DNA from: Campylobacterales bacterium
GTDB taxonomy: Bacteria > Campylobacterota > Campylobacteria > Campylobacterales > QNZT01
Assembly (NCBI GenBank): GCA_024278835.1
Contig: JAJRSK010000074.1
Span: 1 to 33,715 of the forward strand
Reading direction: 5' to 3'
DNA length: 33,715 bases
This document shows positions 8,554 to 17,602 of this stretch, in pieces. The notes beneath the pieces were generated by a model that ran no database searches, was not told the DNA's origin, and was given only the letters and a program-made list of their open reading frames with translations. How positions within the stretch are numbered: position 1 is the stretch's first letter; each line of letters starts with the position of its first letter. Both the position numbers and the translations under genes were made by a program.

Positions 8554-9384
8554 ATGATAAAGATTTTAACAGTATTGGCGTTGATGATGACGCTTTCATC
8601 TGCACGGATGATTGGTGGAATTGCGATGACAGTGGACAATGAGCCTATCACACTTTCAGAGATTAGAACATTTCAACAACAAAATAAGTTATCTAAAGAA
8701 GATGCAGTCAATGCTTTAGTGCAAAAGAAGTTAGAAGAACAGGCGGTTCGTGAAGCTGGTATCTTTGTCAATCCTTTAGAGATAGACAAAGAAGTTGAAT
8801 TTTTTGCTAAGAAAAATGGCATCGATGTCGCAGGACTAAAAGCAGAACTAACCAAACAGGGTACGTCGTTTGAAAAGTTTAAACCGGATATAGCCGCAAA
8901 GCTAAAACGAGATAAATTATATAAAAAGGTTATAGGTACTCGGCTCAAAAAAGCGGATGATGCCTCTTTAAGAGCCTATTATGATACACATAAAAAAGAA
9001 TTTAAATTGCCTGGAAATATGCAAGTCATTGAGTATACATCAACCGATGGTAGAGCGTTACAGATGATTCAGATGAATCCTATGATGAACCAAGCAAATG
9101 TTAAGATGCAAGAAAAGACGATAGAAGCTGCCAAAACAAATCCTAAACTTTTTGCCTTATTGCTTCAGACACCTGAAACGACATTTACACAGATTATCAA
9201 TACAGGAAAAGCTCTCGTGATGTTTTTTGTGAAAGAGAAGGGACGTGATCGTGTGTTAGGATTTGATAAAGTCAAACAAAATATCTTTGCTAGAGTGATG
9301 AAAGAGAAAGAGCAGGCTTTGTTGATTGAGTATTTTGAAAAGAAGAAATCTGAAGCAACGATAAAGGTTATTAGAAAACCATAA
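8554..9384 (+). CDS. Periplasmic SurA-like chaperone
   Basis: A 276-residue exported protein with a short signal peptide (MIKILTVLALMMTLSSA). The N-terminal part, MTVDNEPITLSEIRTFQ and then EDAVNALVQKKLEEQAVREAGI, has the layout of the SurA/PpiC chaperone domain. The region after about residue 150 is in the position of a parvulin domain but lacks clear PPIase motifs, so it may be a pure holdase for outer-membrane proteins. From memory it resembles C. jejuni Cj1289, which also lies next to gltX. The ATG is inside a TATCATGATA palindrome, with AAAAGGG upstream. The downstream gene has its own promoter. Confidence 0.8.
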   Translation: MIKILTVLALMMTLSSARMIGGIAMTVDNEPITLSEIRTFQQQNKLSKEDAVNALVQKKLEEQAVREAGIFVNPLEIDKEVEFFAKKNGIDVAGLKAELTKQGTSFEKFKPDIAAKLKRDKLYKKVIGTRLKKADDASLRAYYDTHKKEFKLPGNMQVIEYTSTDGRALQMIQMNPMMNQANVKMQEKTIEAAKTNPKLFALLLQTPETTFTQIINTGKALVMFFVKEKGRDRVLGFDKVKQNIFARVMKEKEQALLIEYFEKKKSEATIKVIRKP

Positions 9385-9391
9385 ATTTAAA

Positions 9392-9423
9392 TAGTTTAAT
9401 TTTATATATAAATAATTAAACTA
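9392..9423. terminator. Inverted repeat after the SurA-like gene
   Basis: TAGTTTAATT at 9392-9401 is perfectly repeated inverted as AATTAAACTA at 9414-9423, with a 12-base A/T loop. It begins eight bases after the stop codon. It could be a weak A/T-rich terminator or a regulator site for the lipoprotein gene downstream. Confidence 0.4.
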
Positions 9424-9442
9424 ATCTTAATAAAATATTTTA

Positions 9443-9470
9443 TATAATAGTCCAAACTTTATTGTAAGGA
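9443..9470 (+). promoter_or_regulatory. Promoter and RBS of the large lipoprotein gene
   Basis: TATAAT at 9443-9448 is a good -10 element. AAGGA at 9466-9470 lies seven bases before the ATG at 9478. Confidence 0.45.
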
Positions 9471-9477
9471 TAGTTAT

Positions 9478-11766
9478 ATGAAATATATTTCGAAGTCTCT
9501 TGTTAGCACTCTGCTAGCAGGATTGTTGATAGGTTGTGGTAGCTCATCAGAGCCTAGTGTCTCTTTTTCTAATATCTCAGGTGTTGCTGTTGATGATTTG
9601 ATTGTAGATGGTGATGTGGTGGTATATCCAGTTGGGCATCCAAATAATATCCTCAAAAGAGGTAAAACTGATGCATCCTCTGGAGCATATGCCTTGGAAC
9701 TTAGTCATAATGGCGTCGTTGTCGTTGAAGTGACATGTGGTACAACGGGCAAGATGAAAAATCCTCAAACAGGTCAAATGCGTAGTTGTGAGCAGGACTT
9801 GAAACTACACTCTGCTGCGGCTATATCTTCAAAGGTCTCAAAAGTAACAGTCAATGTCTCTCCAGTAACTGACTTTGTCGTAGCCCAGATGAATGCCAAT
9901 GGTGGAGATAAAGTAGCATTGGAAGCTGCACAAAAAAATATTGGTGAGATGTTTGGATTTGATCCTATTGGTGAGAATCCTACCAAACATTCCAATTATG
10001 CGGCAACGATTGATTCTATTCGTAAGTTGGCAGATGATCAAAATAAGACGATGAAGCAAATAGTAGAAGCAATCAATGATGATTTAGAAGATGGTGAAGC
10101 AGGCGATGATGGCGAGATAGCTTTTGAATTGGCTAAGGTGATGAAAAAGGAGAATGTAAATACCAAATTTGCACAAAATGATGGTGTTGTTAAACCAGAT
10201 GCTTCTGAGTCAAAAAGTGATATAGCAGTAACGAAAGATTTTTTCAACGAACTTCGTACGCAAGCGATGAGTGTTGTTGATTATGATAAAAATGGTACAG
10301 ATGGATTTTTGGATACTGAAGCTAAGGATTTAGGTGAAATATTGAAAAATGAAACACTGAATGTCAACATAGTAGGTGAGTATGCCGTAGGTATCATAAA
10401 GGATATTTTAGACGCTATTGATAATAATCAGACGACACATACTGAAAGTGGCGACCGTACTGTAATAGTTGATAAGAAGAGTGCATATGTGTGGGATTAT
10501 AGTATCACAGAAAATGGGACTGAAGCCTTTAGTGGAACTGTAAGCCTTCCAGAGCAAACTATTAAAGATATTACGCCTGCAAATTTCACGACACTTGTAG
10601 CAAAATTTGATGGGACATTACCACTTAAAGAGAATGCATCTGGTTCTCAGAATGTCAAAATGGATGTACTTTTGACTAAAACAAGTGAAGGTGCAAGTGT
10701 GCATGTCAAAGAACTCTCTATTGCACATGATAAGACATCGGTTGTTTTATCTGATTTAAAAGGTTCTGCTTCTTATGCTTATGATGCTTCTAAACCAGAA
10801 GATGAAAGCTTAACTGCAAATTTTATTCAATTTGATGGGGGAAAAATCGTAGGAAAAGTTGATGGATATCAACTTGATGGCGTGTTAAAAATCTCTGAGT
10901 ATGTCAGCAATACTAGTATCAAAGATGATGGCTGGGAAAAGAAAGATTATACGACAAATATCAATGGACAATTATTCTGTTTTGATAATAATCAAAGAAC
11001 CAGTATAAGTAGTGGTGTCGTGCAATATACTGATAAGCACAGTGTTACACATGATATAAATATTAGTTCAGATGGCTATTTCCGTAGAGAGATTATAGGG
11101 AATATCGATGACCTTTCAGAGGGCAGTGGCGGAAATGCTATGAATGTTGGTCCTGACTATAGTTTGCCGTATTATACCTTGTCAGATAATATAAAAGTTA
11201 TAGATACAAATTGTACTCTTATCAAGAAGCAATATATGGAAGTCCATGTCCGGAGTGATAGAGAATTTTATAACTCAGGAAAGCTTCCTAAAAAATTAAG
11301 TTTTACAGGAAGTATCAAAAATACAAAAACTAGTGGGGAGATTTCTGGTGAAGTTAAGGTTGATTGGCTCAATGCAAAGAGTATCAATATGATAAAAGGT
11401 AGTAAAGAAAAACCAGAGGTGGAGGCATCCATCAATGGTAAAATCAAGATGCCTTCTCGTCCTGAGATGACATTGACTTTAGGATATAAAAATCCAAGTC
11501 AACACAATAATTTTACTTTCTCTTATGCTTATGATGCTACTACGATAAGTGGTATCGGGGCATTTGATAAAGATATGCAAGATGGAAAAGTAACATTGAC
11601 GACGCATGAGGGTGTGAAATTTATCATCAAGGTAGAAAAAGGTGATATTACTTATGGCGATGATAGTCCAGTTACTAGAAATGGTAGAAGAGTTGGAACA
11701 CTAGAGGAGAGAGAAAGTGTGCCTGTGATAAAATACACAGATGGCACTTTTGAATCACTTCTGTAA
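9478..11766 (+). CDS. Large surface or periplasmic lipoprotein, function unknown
   Basis: A 762-residue lipoprotein. The signal sequence MKYISKSLVSTLLAGLLIGC ends in a lipobox (LIGC, Cys at 20), so it is lipid-anchored. Residues ~30-110 (GVAVDDLIVDGDVVVYPVG... GKTDASSGAYALEL) look like a carboxypeptidase-regulatory/Ig-type beta domain. Residues 268-279, DYDKNGTDGFLD, fit a single EF-hand-like calcium loop. The C-terminal half is beta-rich with repeated SYAYDA motifs, which may reflect an internal duplication. Two cysteines in the N-terminal domain (CGTTG, RSCEQ) could form a disulfide. No TATCATGATA lies in this gene. The next gene overlaps its end by 26 bp, so they are co-transcribed. It is probably a surface adhesin or scaffold, but this is only inferred from architecture. 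Confidence 0.75.
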   Translation: MKYISKSLVSTLLAGLLIGCGSSSEPSVSFSNISGVAVDDLIVDGDVVVYPVGHPNNILKRGKTDASSGAYALELSHNGVVVVEVTCGTTGKMKNPQTGQMRSCEQDLKLHSAAAISSKVSKVTVNVSPVTDFVVAQMNANGGDKVALEAAQKNIGEMFGFDPIGENPTKHSNYAATIDSIRKLADDQNKTMKQIVEAINDDLEDGEAGDDGEIAFELAKVMKKENVNTKFAQNDGVVKPDASESKSDIAVTKDFFNELRTQAMSVVDYDKNGTDGFLDTEAKDLGEILKNETLNVNIVGEYAVGIIKDILDAIDNNQTTHTESGDRTVIVDKKSAYVWDYSITENGTEAFSGTVSLPEQTIKDITPANFTTLVAKFDGTLPLKENASGSQNVKMDVLLTKTSEGASVHVKELSIAHDKTSVVLSDLKGSASYAYDASKPEDESLTANFIQFDGGKIVGKVDGYQLDGVLKISEYVSNTSIKDDGWEKKDYTTNINGQLFCFDNNQRTSISSGVVQYTDKHSVTHDINISSDGYFRREIIGNIDDLSEGSGGNAMNVGPDYSLPYYTLSDNIKVIDTNCTLIKKQYMEVHVRSDREFYNSGKLPKKLSFTGSIKNTKTSGEISGEVKVDWLNAKSINMIKGSKEKPEVEASINGKIKMPSRPEMTLTLGYKNPSQHNNFTFSYAYDATTISGIGAFDKDMQDGKVTLTTHEGVKFIIKVEKGDITYGDDSPVTRNGRRVGTLEERESVPVIKYTDGTFESLL

Positions 11767-12880
11767 AACGCTTTTTGTACTCTGCATCTGTAGCTCATTT
11801 ATGAGGGCAGATGTAGGGGCTTTTTTTGATCCTACGAGTTCTGATAAATCTTCTACTCTTGAGAGTAAAATTTCCTTTTATCTTGCCAATGATGCGATAT
11901 CCTTAAAGGAATTTTTTGGAGATTGGCGTAAAAACTATCATCCTCGAAATGGTGATAATGTTGCTTTGCAAGATATGCGTATAGATATTGGTGGAAATTT
12001 TTATAAAGATTTTTATATTGGTATCTTTCATAAATACAATGTTTTTATAACAACAAATAAGGATTTTGTTGATCTCTACCATACTATCAAAAATAAGGAT
12101 GATTTAAATCAAGGCAAAACTTATCTTCTTGATTTAAAGGTGCAGGGGATTCGGGCTAGTGGACTACTACTCTCAGGGCAGAAATCACTCTATCATGATA
12201 AGAGTCAGACTATCATGATAGGTGCTTCTCTCTCACTGATGTTTGGGCATGATATGCAAGATGGCATAATCAATGGGCGTGCAATATCTTTAAATTCTAA
12301 GCAGTATCAAGCCCAAGGTAGTTCTCGCTATTACTATACAAAAAACTATCTTTATGACTTAGATGTTAAAAGTGCTTATGGGGTTGGGTATGGAAGTGAT
12401 ATCGCACTCTCTTACGAAAATAGTCTCTATGATTTTAGGATTAAATGTATCGTAAATGATATCTTTTCGCGTATCTATTGGCAGGATTTACCCTATAGTT
12501 TTGTAGATATTCAGACAAAAAACAAAGATTTTGATGCAGATGGGTATGTTAAATATGCTCCTGTGATTTCTGGCGTAGAAAAATATGTGGATTTTAGTCA
12601 ACATATTGAGGCTAGATACAAGATTGTAGTTGAAAAAAATGTTTATAATACATTTCTCCTTTTAGTGGGAATGGAACAACTATATCAGATGAAAATACCT
12701 TTTATACAACTAAAGACTTCGCTTGATTCTAAACAAGATTTCGCTATTTCTTATGAAAGTAGATTTAGCGGTTTTGGTTTAGACTATAGGTATGAAAATT
12801 TTAAGATTGGTTTGATAACAGATGATTTAGTAGATTTTTCTTCATTTGGTATAAGGACATCTTTTCGATATAAATTTTAA
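11741..12880 (+). CDS. Predicted outer-membrane beta-barrel protein
   Basis: A 379-residue protein with an N-terminal export signal (FCKTLFVLCICSSFMRA) and a C-terminus ending in alternating residues and a final Phe (GIRTSFRYKF), the classic recognition end of BAM-inserted barrels. The body is full of alternating aromatic and polar strands (YYYTKNYLYDLDVKSAYGVG). Family not recognised. The ATG at 11741 overlaps the lipoprotein gene by 26 bp; a TTG at 11750 is an alternative start that keeps the signal. No strong RBS is visible, which suggests translational coupling. Two exact TATCATGATA palindromes lie 20 bp apart at 12191 and 12211, encoding YHD and IMI. It is followed after 18 bp by the patatin gene. 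Confidence 0.7.
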   Translation: MALLNHFCKTLFVLCICSSFMRADVGAFFDPTSSDKSSTLESKISFYLANDAISLKEFFGDWRKNYHPRNGDNVALQDMRIDIGGNFYKDFYIGIFHKYNVFITTNKDFVDLYHTIKNKDDLNQGKTYLLDLKVQGIRASGLLLSGQKSLYHDKSQTIMIGASLSLMFGHDMQDGIINGRAISLNSKQYQAQGSSRYYYTKNYLYDLDVKSAYGVGYGSDIALSYENSLYDFRIKCIVNDIFSRIYWQDLPYSFVDIQTKNKDFDADGYVKYAPVISGVEKYVDFSQHIEARYKIVVEKNVYNTFLLLVGMEQLYQMKIPFIQLKTSLDSKQDFAISYESRFSGFGLDYRYENFKIGLITDDLVDFSSFGIRTSFRYKF

Positions 12881-12898
12881 TTTTGTTAAACTTCCATT

Positions 12899-14986
12899 AT
12901 GAAAAAACTATTACTTTCTCTCATCTTACTAACCACTTTACAGGCGCAAGCGACCAAAAAAGAGTTTTCCCTTATCATCTCTGGTGGTATCTCCCTAGGG
13001 GCGTATGAAGCAGGGTATAACTGGGCACTTTTAAAGTATATGAGGCATATCAAATATAACTCAACAAATAGTGATATTGATTTAAAGTCCATTGCGGGTG
13101 CTTCTGCAGGGGCTATCAATACCCTCATGTCTGCGATGGCATGGTGCCGTTCTCGTGAGTCATTTGATATCAACAATACTATTGAGCAAAATCTCTTTCA
13201 TGATATGTGGACAGATGTGGATTTTGAGGATTTGTTTATCAATAAAGATGCGACAACTGACCCTGACAATCAAACCTCTCTTTTTTCACGCAATCAAATC
13301 GCTTATTTAGCTGGTAAAATTATGGAAGAGATGCACCAGCCTTTTTACGAGAGAGAGTGTAAAGTCCCGTTTGGTTTTGCAGTCACACGGGTCAATCCTA
13401 AAGAGGTGACGATAAAAAATATCAAAATTGCCAATAAACTTTTTCATATTCCTTTTTATTTCACGGTAGATGAATCGGGAAAAGGTGTAGTTCTGGACAA
13501 TATGGATAGCTATATCCAAAGAGACAACATAATCCACCTCTCTGAGCATGGGAAGCCTTCGGATGAGGCGGTTAAAAACGCGATGTTTGCCTCTTCGGCT
13601 TTTCCTATCGCGTTTGAGCAAGTGGCGTTGGATTATCTCTATAAAGGGAAGAAAGAACATGCGCTCTTTTTAGATGGTGGTGTGTTTGACAATGTGCCGC
13701 TTGATTTGGCTATCAGACTGGCAAACTACCAAAGTACGGACTTTATCTTTATGGATCCTAAAAATATGCGTCGTACCTATGAACGAACCAAAGAGGATAA
13801 TGAAAAAGATTTTAGAGAGAGCCCTATCAACACAGCCATCGGGCTTTTGATGCAAATCTTCTCTTCCTCAGAATCTTCTGTACTGTACAATACCCTTTCA
13901 GAACATTTTTTAAAGTCTGATAAACAGATACATCTCTCTTCGCGTTATTTTCCGATAACGGGGAAGTTTTTGGAGCATTTTGGAGCATTTTTGGATGTGG
14001 GTTTTCGTGAGTATGACTACTATGTTGGGGTCTATGATGCGACGATAAATGCGGCAAAATACGCTTGTGAGTATGGTAGTGGCAAGGGACAAAAAACAGA
14101 TATTTGTGAAAATAGGGCACGTACCTATATCTACAATATCTTGACAAAAAATTCCCAAAAATCAAAACACTTTTTAAATCTTCTCTCCCAAGAGGAATTT
14201 GGTGCACCTTTTGAGCAGGGAAGTTATGAAGCCAATGCTTCGTTGGTGCAGGTATATGAGGCGATAAAAGATACCACGGTTGGGGATATAGATGATTATC
14301 ATGATTTTATAGATAATTTACGAAAAAGTGACTATAAACCAACCAATAACTTTTTAAAACACACGTTAGCTCATCCTGATAACTGGTATCGAAAACCTCT
14401 CACAAATATAGTCCAACGCATCGTCACCCTAGAAGATAAAAACTCTGAAAATCTCTCTTCTGCTATCGCATCAGTCGCAGCATATACGGCGGGGAGTTTT
14501 TATAGAACTAAAAGTGGATTTACCTACAATCCTGTCTCTGCACCTCTTGATAAAGATAAATTATGGGTGAAAGCATTGCCTTATGAGTTGGCGCTTACTA
14601 AAAATATGCTCTCTTTTGGATATGAGTATTACTATTACTTTGATCATGATAAATTTTATCTGCCACGTGCTGTTGAGGTGAAACCAAGTATTTCATTTGA
14701 GATGAATAATCGTGATGATCAGGTGAACTTTGCCAGAGTGGATTTCAACCTTCATTATGACATCAAAAAAGACTTTATCATGATAGGAGCTGGCCCCTCA
14801 CTCTATCGAGACTTTACTAACGAACTTGATAAAGATGTGGCAGTTGGATTCAATGCTTATGTGGACTTGCTAAATATCCTGCGTATCACCTATACAAAGA
14901 GAGATGATTATGCGGGTCGTGAGCATAATGTCTATTTGGGTATCAATGATATTCCTTCTTTTATCTATTGGGTCTTTGGAAATTGA
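12899..14986 (+). CDS. Secreted patatin-like phospholipase with C-terminal beta domain
   Basis: A 695-residue exported patatin-fold lipase with signal peptide MKKLLLSLILLTTLQAQA. The oxyanion loop is GGISLGAYEAG (29-39), the nucleophile elbow is GASAG with S69, and the catalytic Asp is D259 in LDGGVFDN, so the Ser-Asp dyad is complete. A middle region contains the GAFLDVGFREYDYYVGVYDA block seen in bacterial patatin proteins. The last ~170 residues are beta-rich with alternating aromatic strands (FGYEYYYYFDHDKFYL; IMIGAGPSLYRDF) and may form an outer-membrane anchor. This resembles type Vd autotransporters (PlpD), although a clear POTRA domain is not seen and the final residue is Asn, not Phe. 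It probably cleaves phospholipids at the cell surface. The next gene starts within its stop codon. Confidence 0.85.
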   Translation: MKKLLLSLILLTTLQAQATKKEFSLIISGGISLGAYEAGYNWALLKYMRHIKYNSTNSDIDLKSIAGASAGAINTLMSAMAWCRSRESFDINNTIEQNLFHDMWTDVDFEDLFINKDATTDPDNQTSLFSRNQIAYLAGKIMEEMHQPFYERECKVPFGFAVTRVNPKEVTIKNIKIANKLFHIPFYFTVDESGKGVVLDNMDSYIQRDNIIHLSEHGKPSDEAVKNAMFASSAFPIAFEQVALDYLYKGKKEHALFLDGGVFDNVPLDLAIRLANYQSTDFIFMDPKNMRRTYERTKEDNEKDFRESPINTAIGLLMQIFSSSESSVLYNTLSEHFLKSDKQIHLSSRYFPITGKFLEHFGAFLDVGFREYDYYVGVYDATINAAKYACEYGSGKGQKTDICENRARTYIYNILTKNSQKSKHFLNLLSQEEFGAPFEQGSYEANASLVQVYEAIKDTTVGDIDDYHDFIDNLRKSDYKPTNNFLKHTLAHPDNWYRKPLTNIVQRIVTLEDKNSENLSSAIASVAAYTAGSFYRTKSGFTYNPVSAPLDKDKLWVKALPYELALTKNMLSFGYEYYYYFDHDKFYLPRAVEVKPSISFEMNNRDDQVNFARVDFNLHYDIKKDFIMIGAGPSLYRDFTNELDKDVAVGFNAYVDLLNILRITYTKRDDYAGREHNVYLGINDIPSFIYWVFGN

Positions 14987-15522
14987 AAGAGATTACGCTT
15001 TTAAGGCACTTTCGGGTCAAAGATGCGTGTGAGAAAAGACTTTTTTCTTCTTCTGAGATAGATGCGTGGGTGGAACTTTATGATAAGTATGATTTGGATT
15101 ATCATGATATCTTTTTTGTGCCTCCGCAAAAAGTTTATACTTCTGCGCTAAGTCGGGCGAAAAGAACGGCTGAATTTTTAGGGTTAGACTATGAAGAAAA
15201 TGCCCTTTTAAATGAAGTTTCGGCGGCTGCTTTCATCGACACAAAGTGGCGATTTCCAAAACTGCTTTGGTTGATGTTAGGAAGGTTATACTGGTCTAGT
15301 GGGAAAGTAAAAAAGTCTGAGACTAAAAAAGAGACCTATGCCCGTGCACGCAAAGTGATAGATAGCATGATAGCGGCAGATGAATCGTCTATCATGATAG
15401 TCTCACATGGATTTTTTATGCGTGTTTTAGCAAAGGAACTTAAGGAGCGTAGTTTTATCGGAGAGATGGATAGGCACCCCAAAAATGGGAAGCCTTATCG
15501 CTTTAAACATACTTTTTTATAG
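14983..15522 (+). CDS. Histidine phosphatase (phosphoglycerate-mutase-like) family protein
   Basis: A ~179-residue cytoplasmic protein of the histidine phosphatase superfamily. The catalytic His is in TLLRHFR, where the usual RHG glycine is replaced by Phe. Other family features are present: SALSRAKRTAEFL (substrate-binding Arg) and the second catalytic His in VSHGFFMRVL. Substrate unknown. The start is a TTG overlapping the patatin stop (TTGA, 14983-14986), implying translational coupling; another TTG at 14968 would add five residues. Two TATCATGATA copies lie in it (15100 and 15390). It is convergent with the cytochrome gene, with a six-base overlap of the coding ends and no room for a terminator. 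Confidence 0.8.
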   Translation: MKEITLLRHFRVKDACEKRLFSSSEIDAWVELYDKYDLDYHDIFFVPPQKVYTSALSRAKRTAEFLGLDYEENALLNEVSAAAFIDTKWRFPKLLWLMLGRLYWSSGKVKKSETKKETYARARKVIDSMIAADESSIMIVSHGFFMRVLAKELKERSFIGEMDRHPKNGKPYRFKHTFL

Positions 15523-16293
15523 CTTAGATTTAGCCTGTCTCATCTTTTTTTGCTTTGAGAGTAAGAATGTTAACTGTTCATCATTTAGGATATTTTTCGT
15601 ATCATGAATACACTGGATATGGGTCATCGTTGCTGCTGCTTTGAGTGAGGAGAGCTTGTCTACTTTTGCTTTGAGATTGGCAGGAGTTTCACCTGACATA
15701 GTTGCTTTAGCAATCTCTTTTTCAAGTGGTAAAATCTCTTTTTTTAGTTTTGTGACTGAAATCATCGTTGCTTTTCGTACTTGAATAAGTTTCTCTTTTT
15801 GTGCCTGTGTTAATGCTAGTGTTGGATTGTCCCAATTTTTTTTGACCATTTTTGTGAGATGAGGCATCTTTCCTGTGATGAGAAAAGGTGAATTTTTGGC
15901 TTTGCCTTTTTTGTTATGTGTAAAACCTTTTGGTGGAAAGTTTTTGTAGAGATAGTCTGCTACCTCAGTCAACTGTGCCTCAGTCAGTACACCCTTTAGG
16001 GATGGCATCAAGCCAAATCTTTGAATCTTTCTAGGCATACAAATCGCTTTTTCTTTACTTGGGTTTTGTACATAATCTACGAGAAATGTTTTTACTTTTT
16101 GCTCATCTTTTAGTGTTTCTTTGAGGTGAAACATCACACCCATCATCGGTGGTGCTTTCATGGAGCCTTTTTGTGCTTGTGTTGGTTTGCTCAGCATGTG
16201 ACACGCACTGCAGTTATCTTTGACAAGTTGTTCTGCGTTGTTGGCAAACATCAGCGACGTGGCTAAGAAACTTAGTACTAATATCTTTTTCAT
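15517..16293 (-). CDS. Periplasmic c-type cytochrome with LTxxQ (Spy/CpxP-like) C-terminal domain
   Basis: A 258-residue exported protein (signal MKKILVLSFLATSLMFA). One heme-binding site, CSACH at 28-32, lies in a class I cytochrome c domain of about 110 residues; the axial Met is probably in RFGLMPSLKG. The C-terminal ~100 residues are helical and charged and carry LTQAQ and LNDEQ, like the LTxxQ motifs of Spy/CpxP periplasmic proteins. The combination suggests a redox protein with a metal-stress or chaperone-like helical hairpin. No second CxxCH is present. A start with ATG and AAAGGAT upstream is clear. It appears monocistronic, with a separate promoter for the divergent VWA gene. Confidence 0.85.
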   Translation of the reverse strand: MKKILVLSFLATSLMFANNAEQLVKDNCSACHMLSKPTQAQKGSMKAPPMMGVMFHLKETLKDEQKVKTFLVDYVQNPSKEKAICMPRKIQRFGLMPSLKGVLTEAQLTEVADYLYKNFPPKGFTHNKKGKAKNSPFLITGKMPHLTKMVKKNWDNPTLALTQAQKEKLIQVRKATMISVTKLKKEILPLEKEIAKATMSGETPANLKAKVDKLSSLKAAATMTHIQCIHDTKNILNDEQLTFLLSKQKKMRQAKSKL

Positions 16294-16353
16294 GATTTAT
16301 CCTTTTAGTTTTGGGTAGTATATATTAAGTTTGTGAACTGAAAATGAACCAGA

Positions 16354-16359
16354 TATAAT
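16354..16359 (+). promoter_or_regulatory. -10 element upstream of the VWA lipoprotein gene
   Basis: TATAAT at 16354-16359, in the 130-bp divergent region between the cytochrome and the VWA gene. The 5' leader would be about 58 bases, with AAGGAAAA just before the ATG at 16424. Confidence 0.4.
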
Positions 16360-16423
16360 GCTTGCATGAGGGCAGCTTAAGTGAAGTAAAGGTAAAATAG
16401 CTTTAACAAATCAAGGAAAAGTT

Positions 16424-17560
16424 ATGAATATTTATCGTTATGTATTGGTAGTAGGATTACTGTTACTCTCAGGATGTAATAGAAGTGGGGAAGATACGGG
16501 AAGTCATTTAGGTACGAGCTCTTATCCTAGTGGCGGAAAAGTGGCTTTTGATGTCATCTCCAAGAGTAATACTTTGAGAGATATCAGTGGCGAGGGTTAT
16601 CTTGACCGAGGGCATTATAGTATGATTTTTCAAGCTAAAACGGTAAATGGAGATTTCCCTGTTTCTAGTTTAACGAAAGATGAATTTTACACCATGTATG
16701 AAAATGGCGTACACATCGATGAATCTAAAGTTCGCATCTCCCAAGATACGAAAAATGTCTCAAATCAGATACTTTTGCTTTTGGATTTTTCAGGTTCTAT
16801 CGTGGATGATTGTTCTGATCCAAATGCTACCACTTCTTCGAGTAACCTCTGTTATCAAATCGTCAAATCTTCAGAGCAGTTTGTGGATAAAATCATTGCA
16901 AAAAATCAGACGATTGCTATCTGGTACTTTAACTCTCAGCAGAAGATTATGCCATTGTACGGCACACCAACAGATGACAGTAGTGTTTTAAAAACAGCAC
17001 TGAATAATCTCTATTCTTCTTCTTGGAGAGAGAAAAATCTTGAAGGTTTTGAGTCAACAAATCTCTATGGAGCAGTAGAAAATGCCACAGAAGTAGTCTG
17101 TCAATGGTTTCAAGATTGTGAGATAGGTAAAGCAACAGTGATAAGCAATAATAAGCAAAACTATGACTTTGCGACGATAGTGACATTTACAGATGGACGA
17201 CACAATGTCAATAGTGATAGCGTAAGTTCGATATTGCCAACACTTGACTTATATAAACGAAATTACTACTACACTATCGGTTTGGGTAAAGAAGTAGATG
17301 ATGATGTGTTGAAGTTGATAGGAAAAGATGGCTATTTTAAAGCATCGCAAACGGATAAGCTAGATGAGGAGTTTGATAAGCTTGGTGAGCAACTTAGTTC
17401 CTTTTCTAACAGTTTTTATAGGCTGGATTACTGTCCTGCACAGCAAGGTGGTACGTTAGATTTGGGTATCAAAGTGGATGATAAAGAGCGAAGGTTTTAT
17501 GGTGAGATAAAAGAGAGGGTCAATCTCATCAATGGTATCGATTTTAGATGTGATTTATAA
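16424..17560 (+). CDS. Lipoprotein with von Willebrand factor A domain
   Basis: A 378-residue lipoprotein: signal MNIYRYVLVVGLLLLSGC with lipobox Cys18. A VWA domain spans roughly residues 110-330. Its MIDAS is visible as DFSGS (D121, S123, S125) in ILLLLDFSGSIVDD, with the later Asp in TFTDGRHN. VWA domains bind protein partners through a divalent metal, so this is likely a surface or periplasmic adhesion or assembly protein. Cysteines flanking the domain (DDCSDPN, SNLCYQ, VCQWFQDCE, DYCPAQ, FRCDL) could form disulfides. The partner is unknown. The dcd gene starts 42 bp downstream and a TATCATGATA copy lies in that gap. Confidence 0.85.
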   Translation: MNIYRYVLVVGLLLLSGCNRSGEDTGSHLGTSSYPSGGKVAFDVISKSNTLRDISGEGYLDRGHYSMIFQAKTVNGDFPVSSLTKDEFYTMYENGVHIDESKVRISQDTKNVSNQILLLLDFSGSIVDDCSDPNATTSSSNLCYQIVKSSEQFVDKIIAKNQTIAIWYFNSQQKIMPLYGTPTDDSSVLKTALNNLYSSSWREKNLEGFESTNLYGAVENATEVVCQWFQDCEIGKATVISNNKQNYDFATIVTFTDGRHNVNSDSVSSILPTLDLYKRNYYYTIGLGKEVDDDVLKLIGKDGYFKASQTDKLDEEFDKLGEQLSSFSNSFYRLDYCPAQQGGTLDLGIKVDDKERRFYGEIKERVNLINGIDFRCDL

Positions 17561-17602
17561 GTCTATCATGATAAAATCCCTCAAAATTTAATAAGGTTAT
17601 AC

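Noticed and set aside
13965-13992. Short tandem repeat of TTTTGGAGCA in the patatin gene
   Set aside because: It is explained by the protein sequence EHFGAF and is only two units long.
13827-14207. 126-residue open frame antisense to the patatin gene
   Set aside because: Overlaps a complete, domain-bearing gene and has no start signals or recognisable domain.
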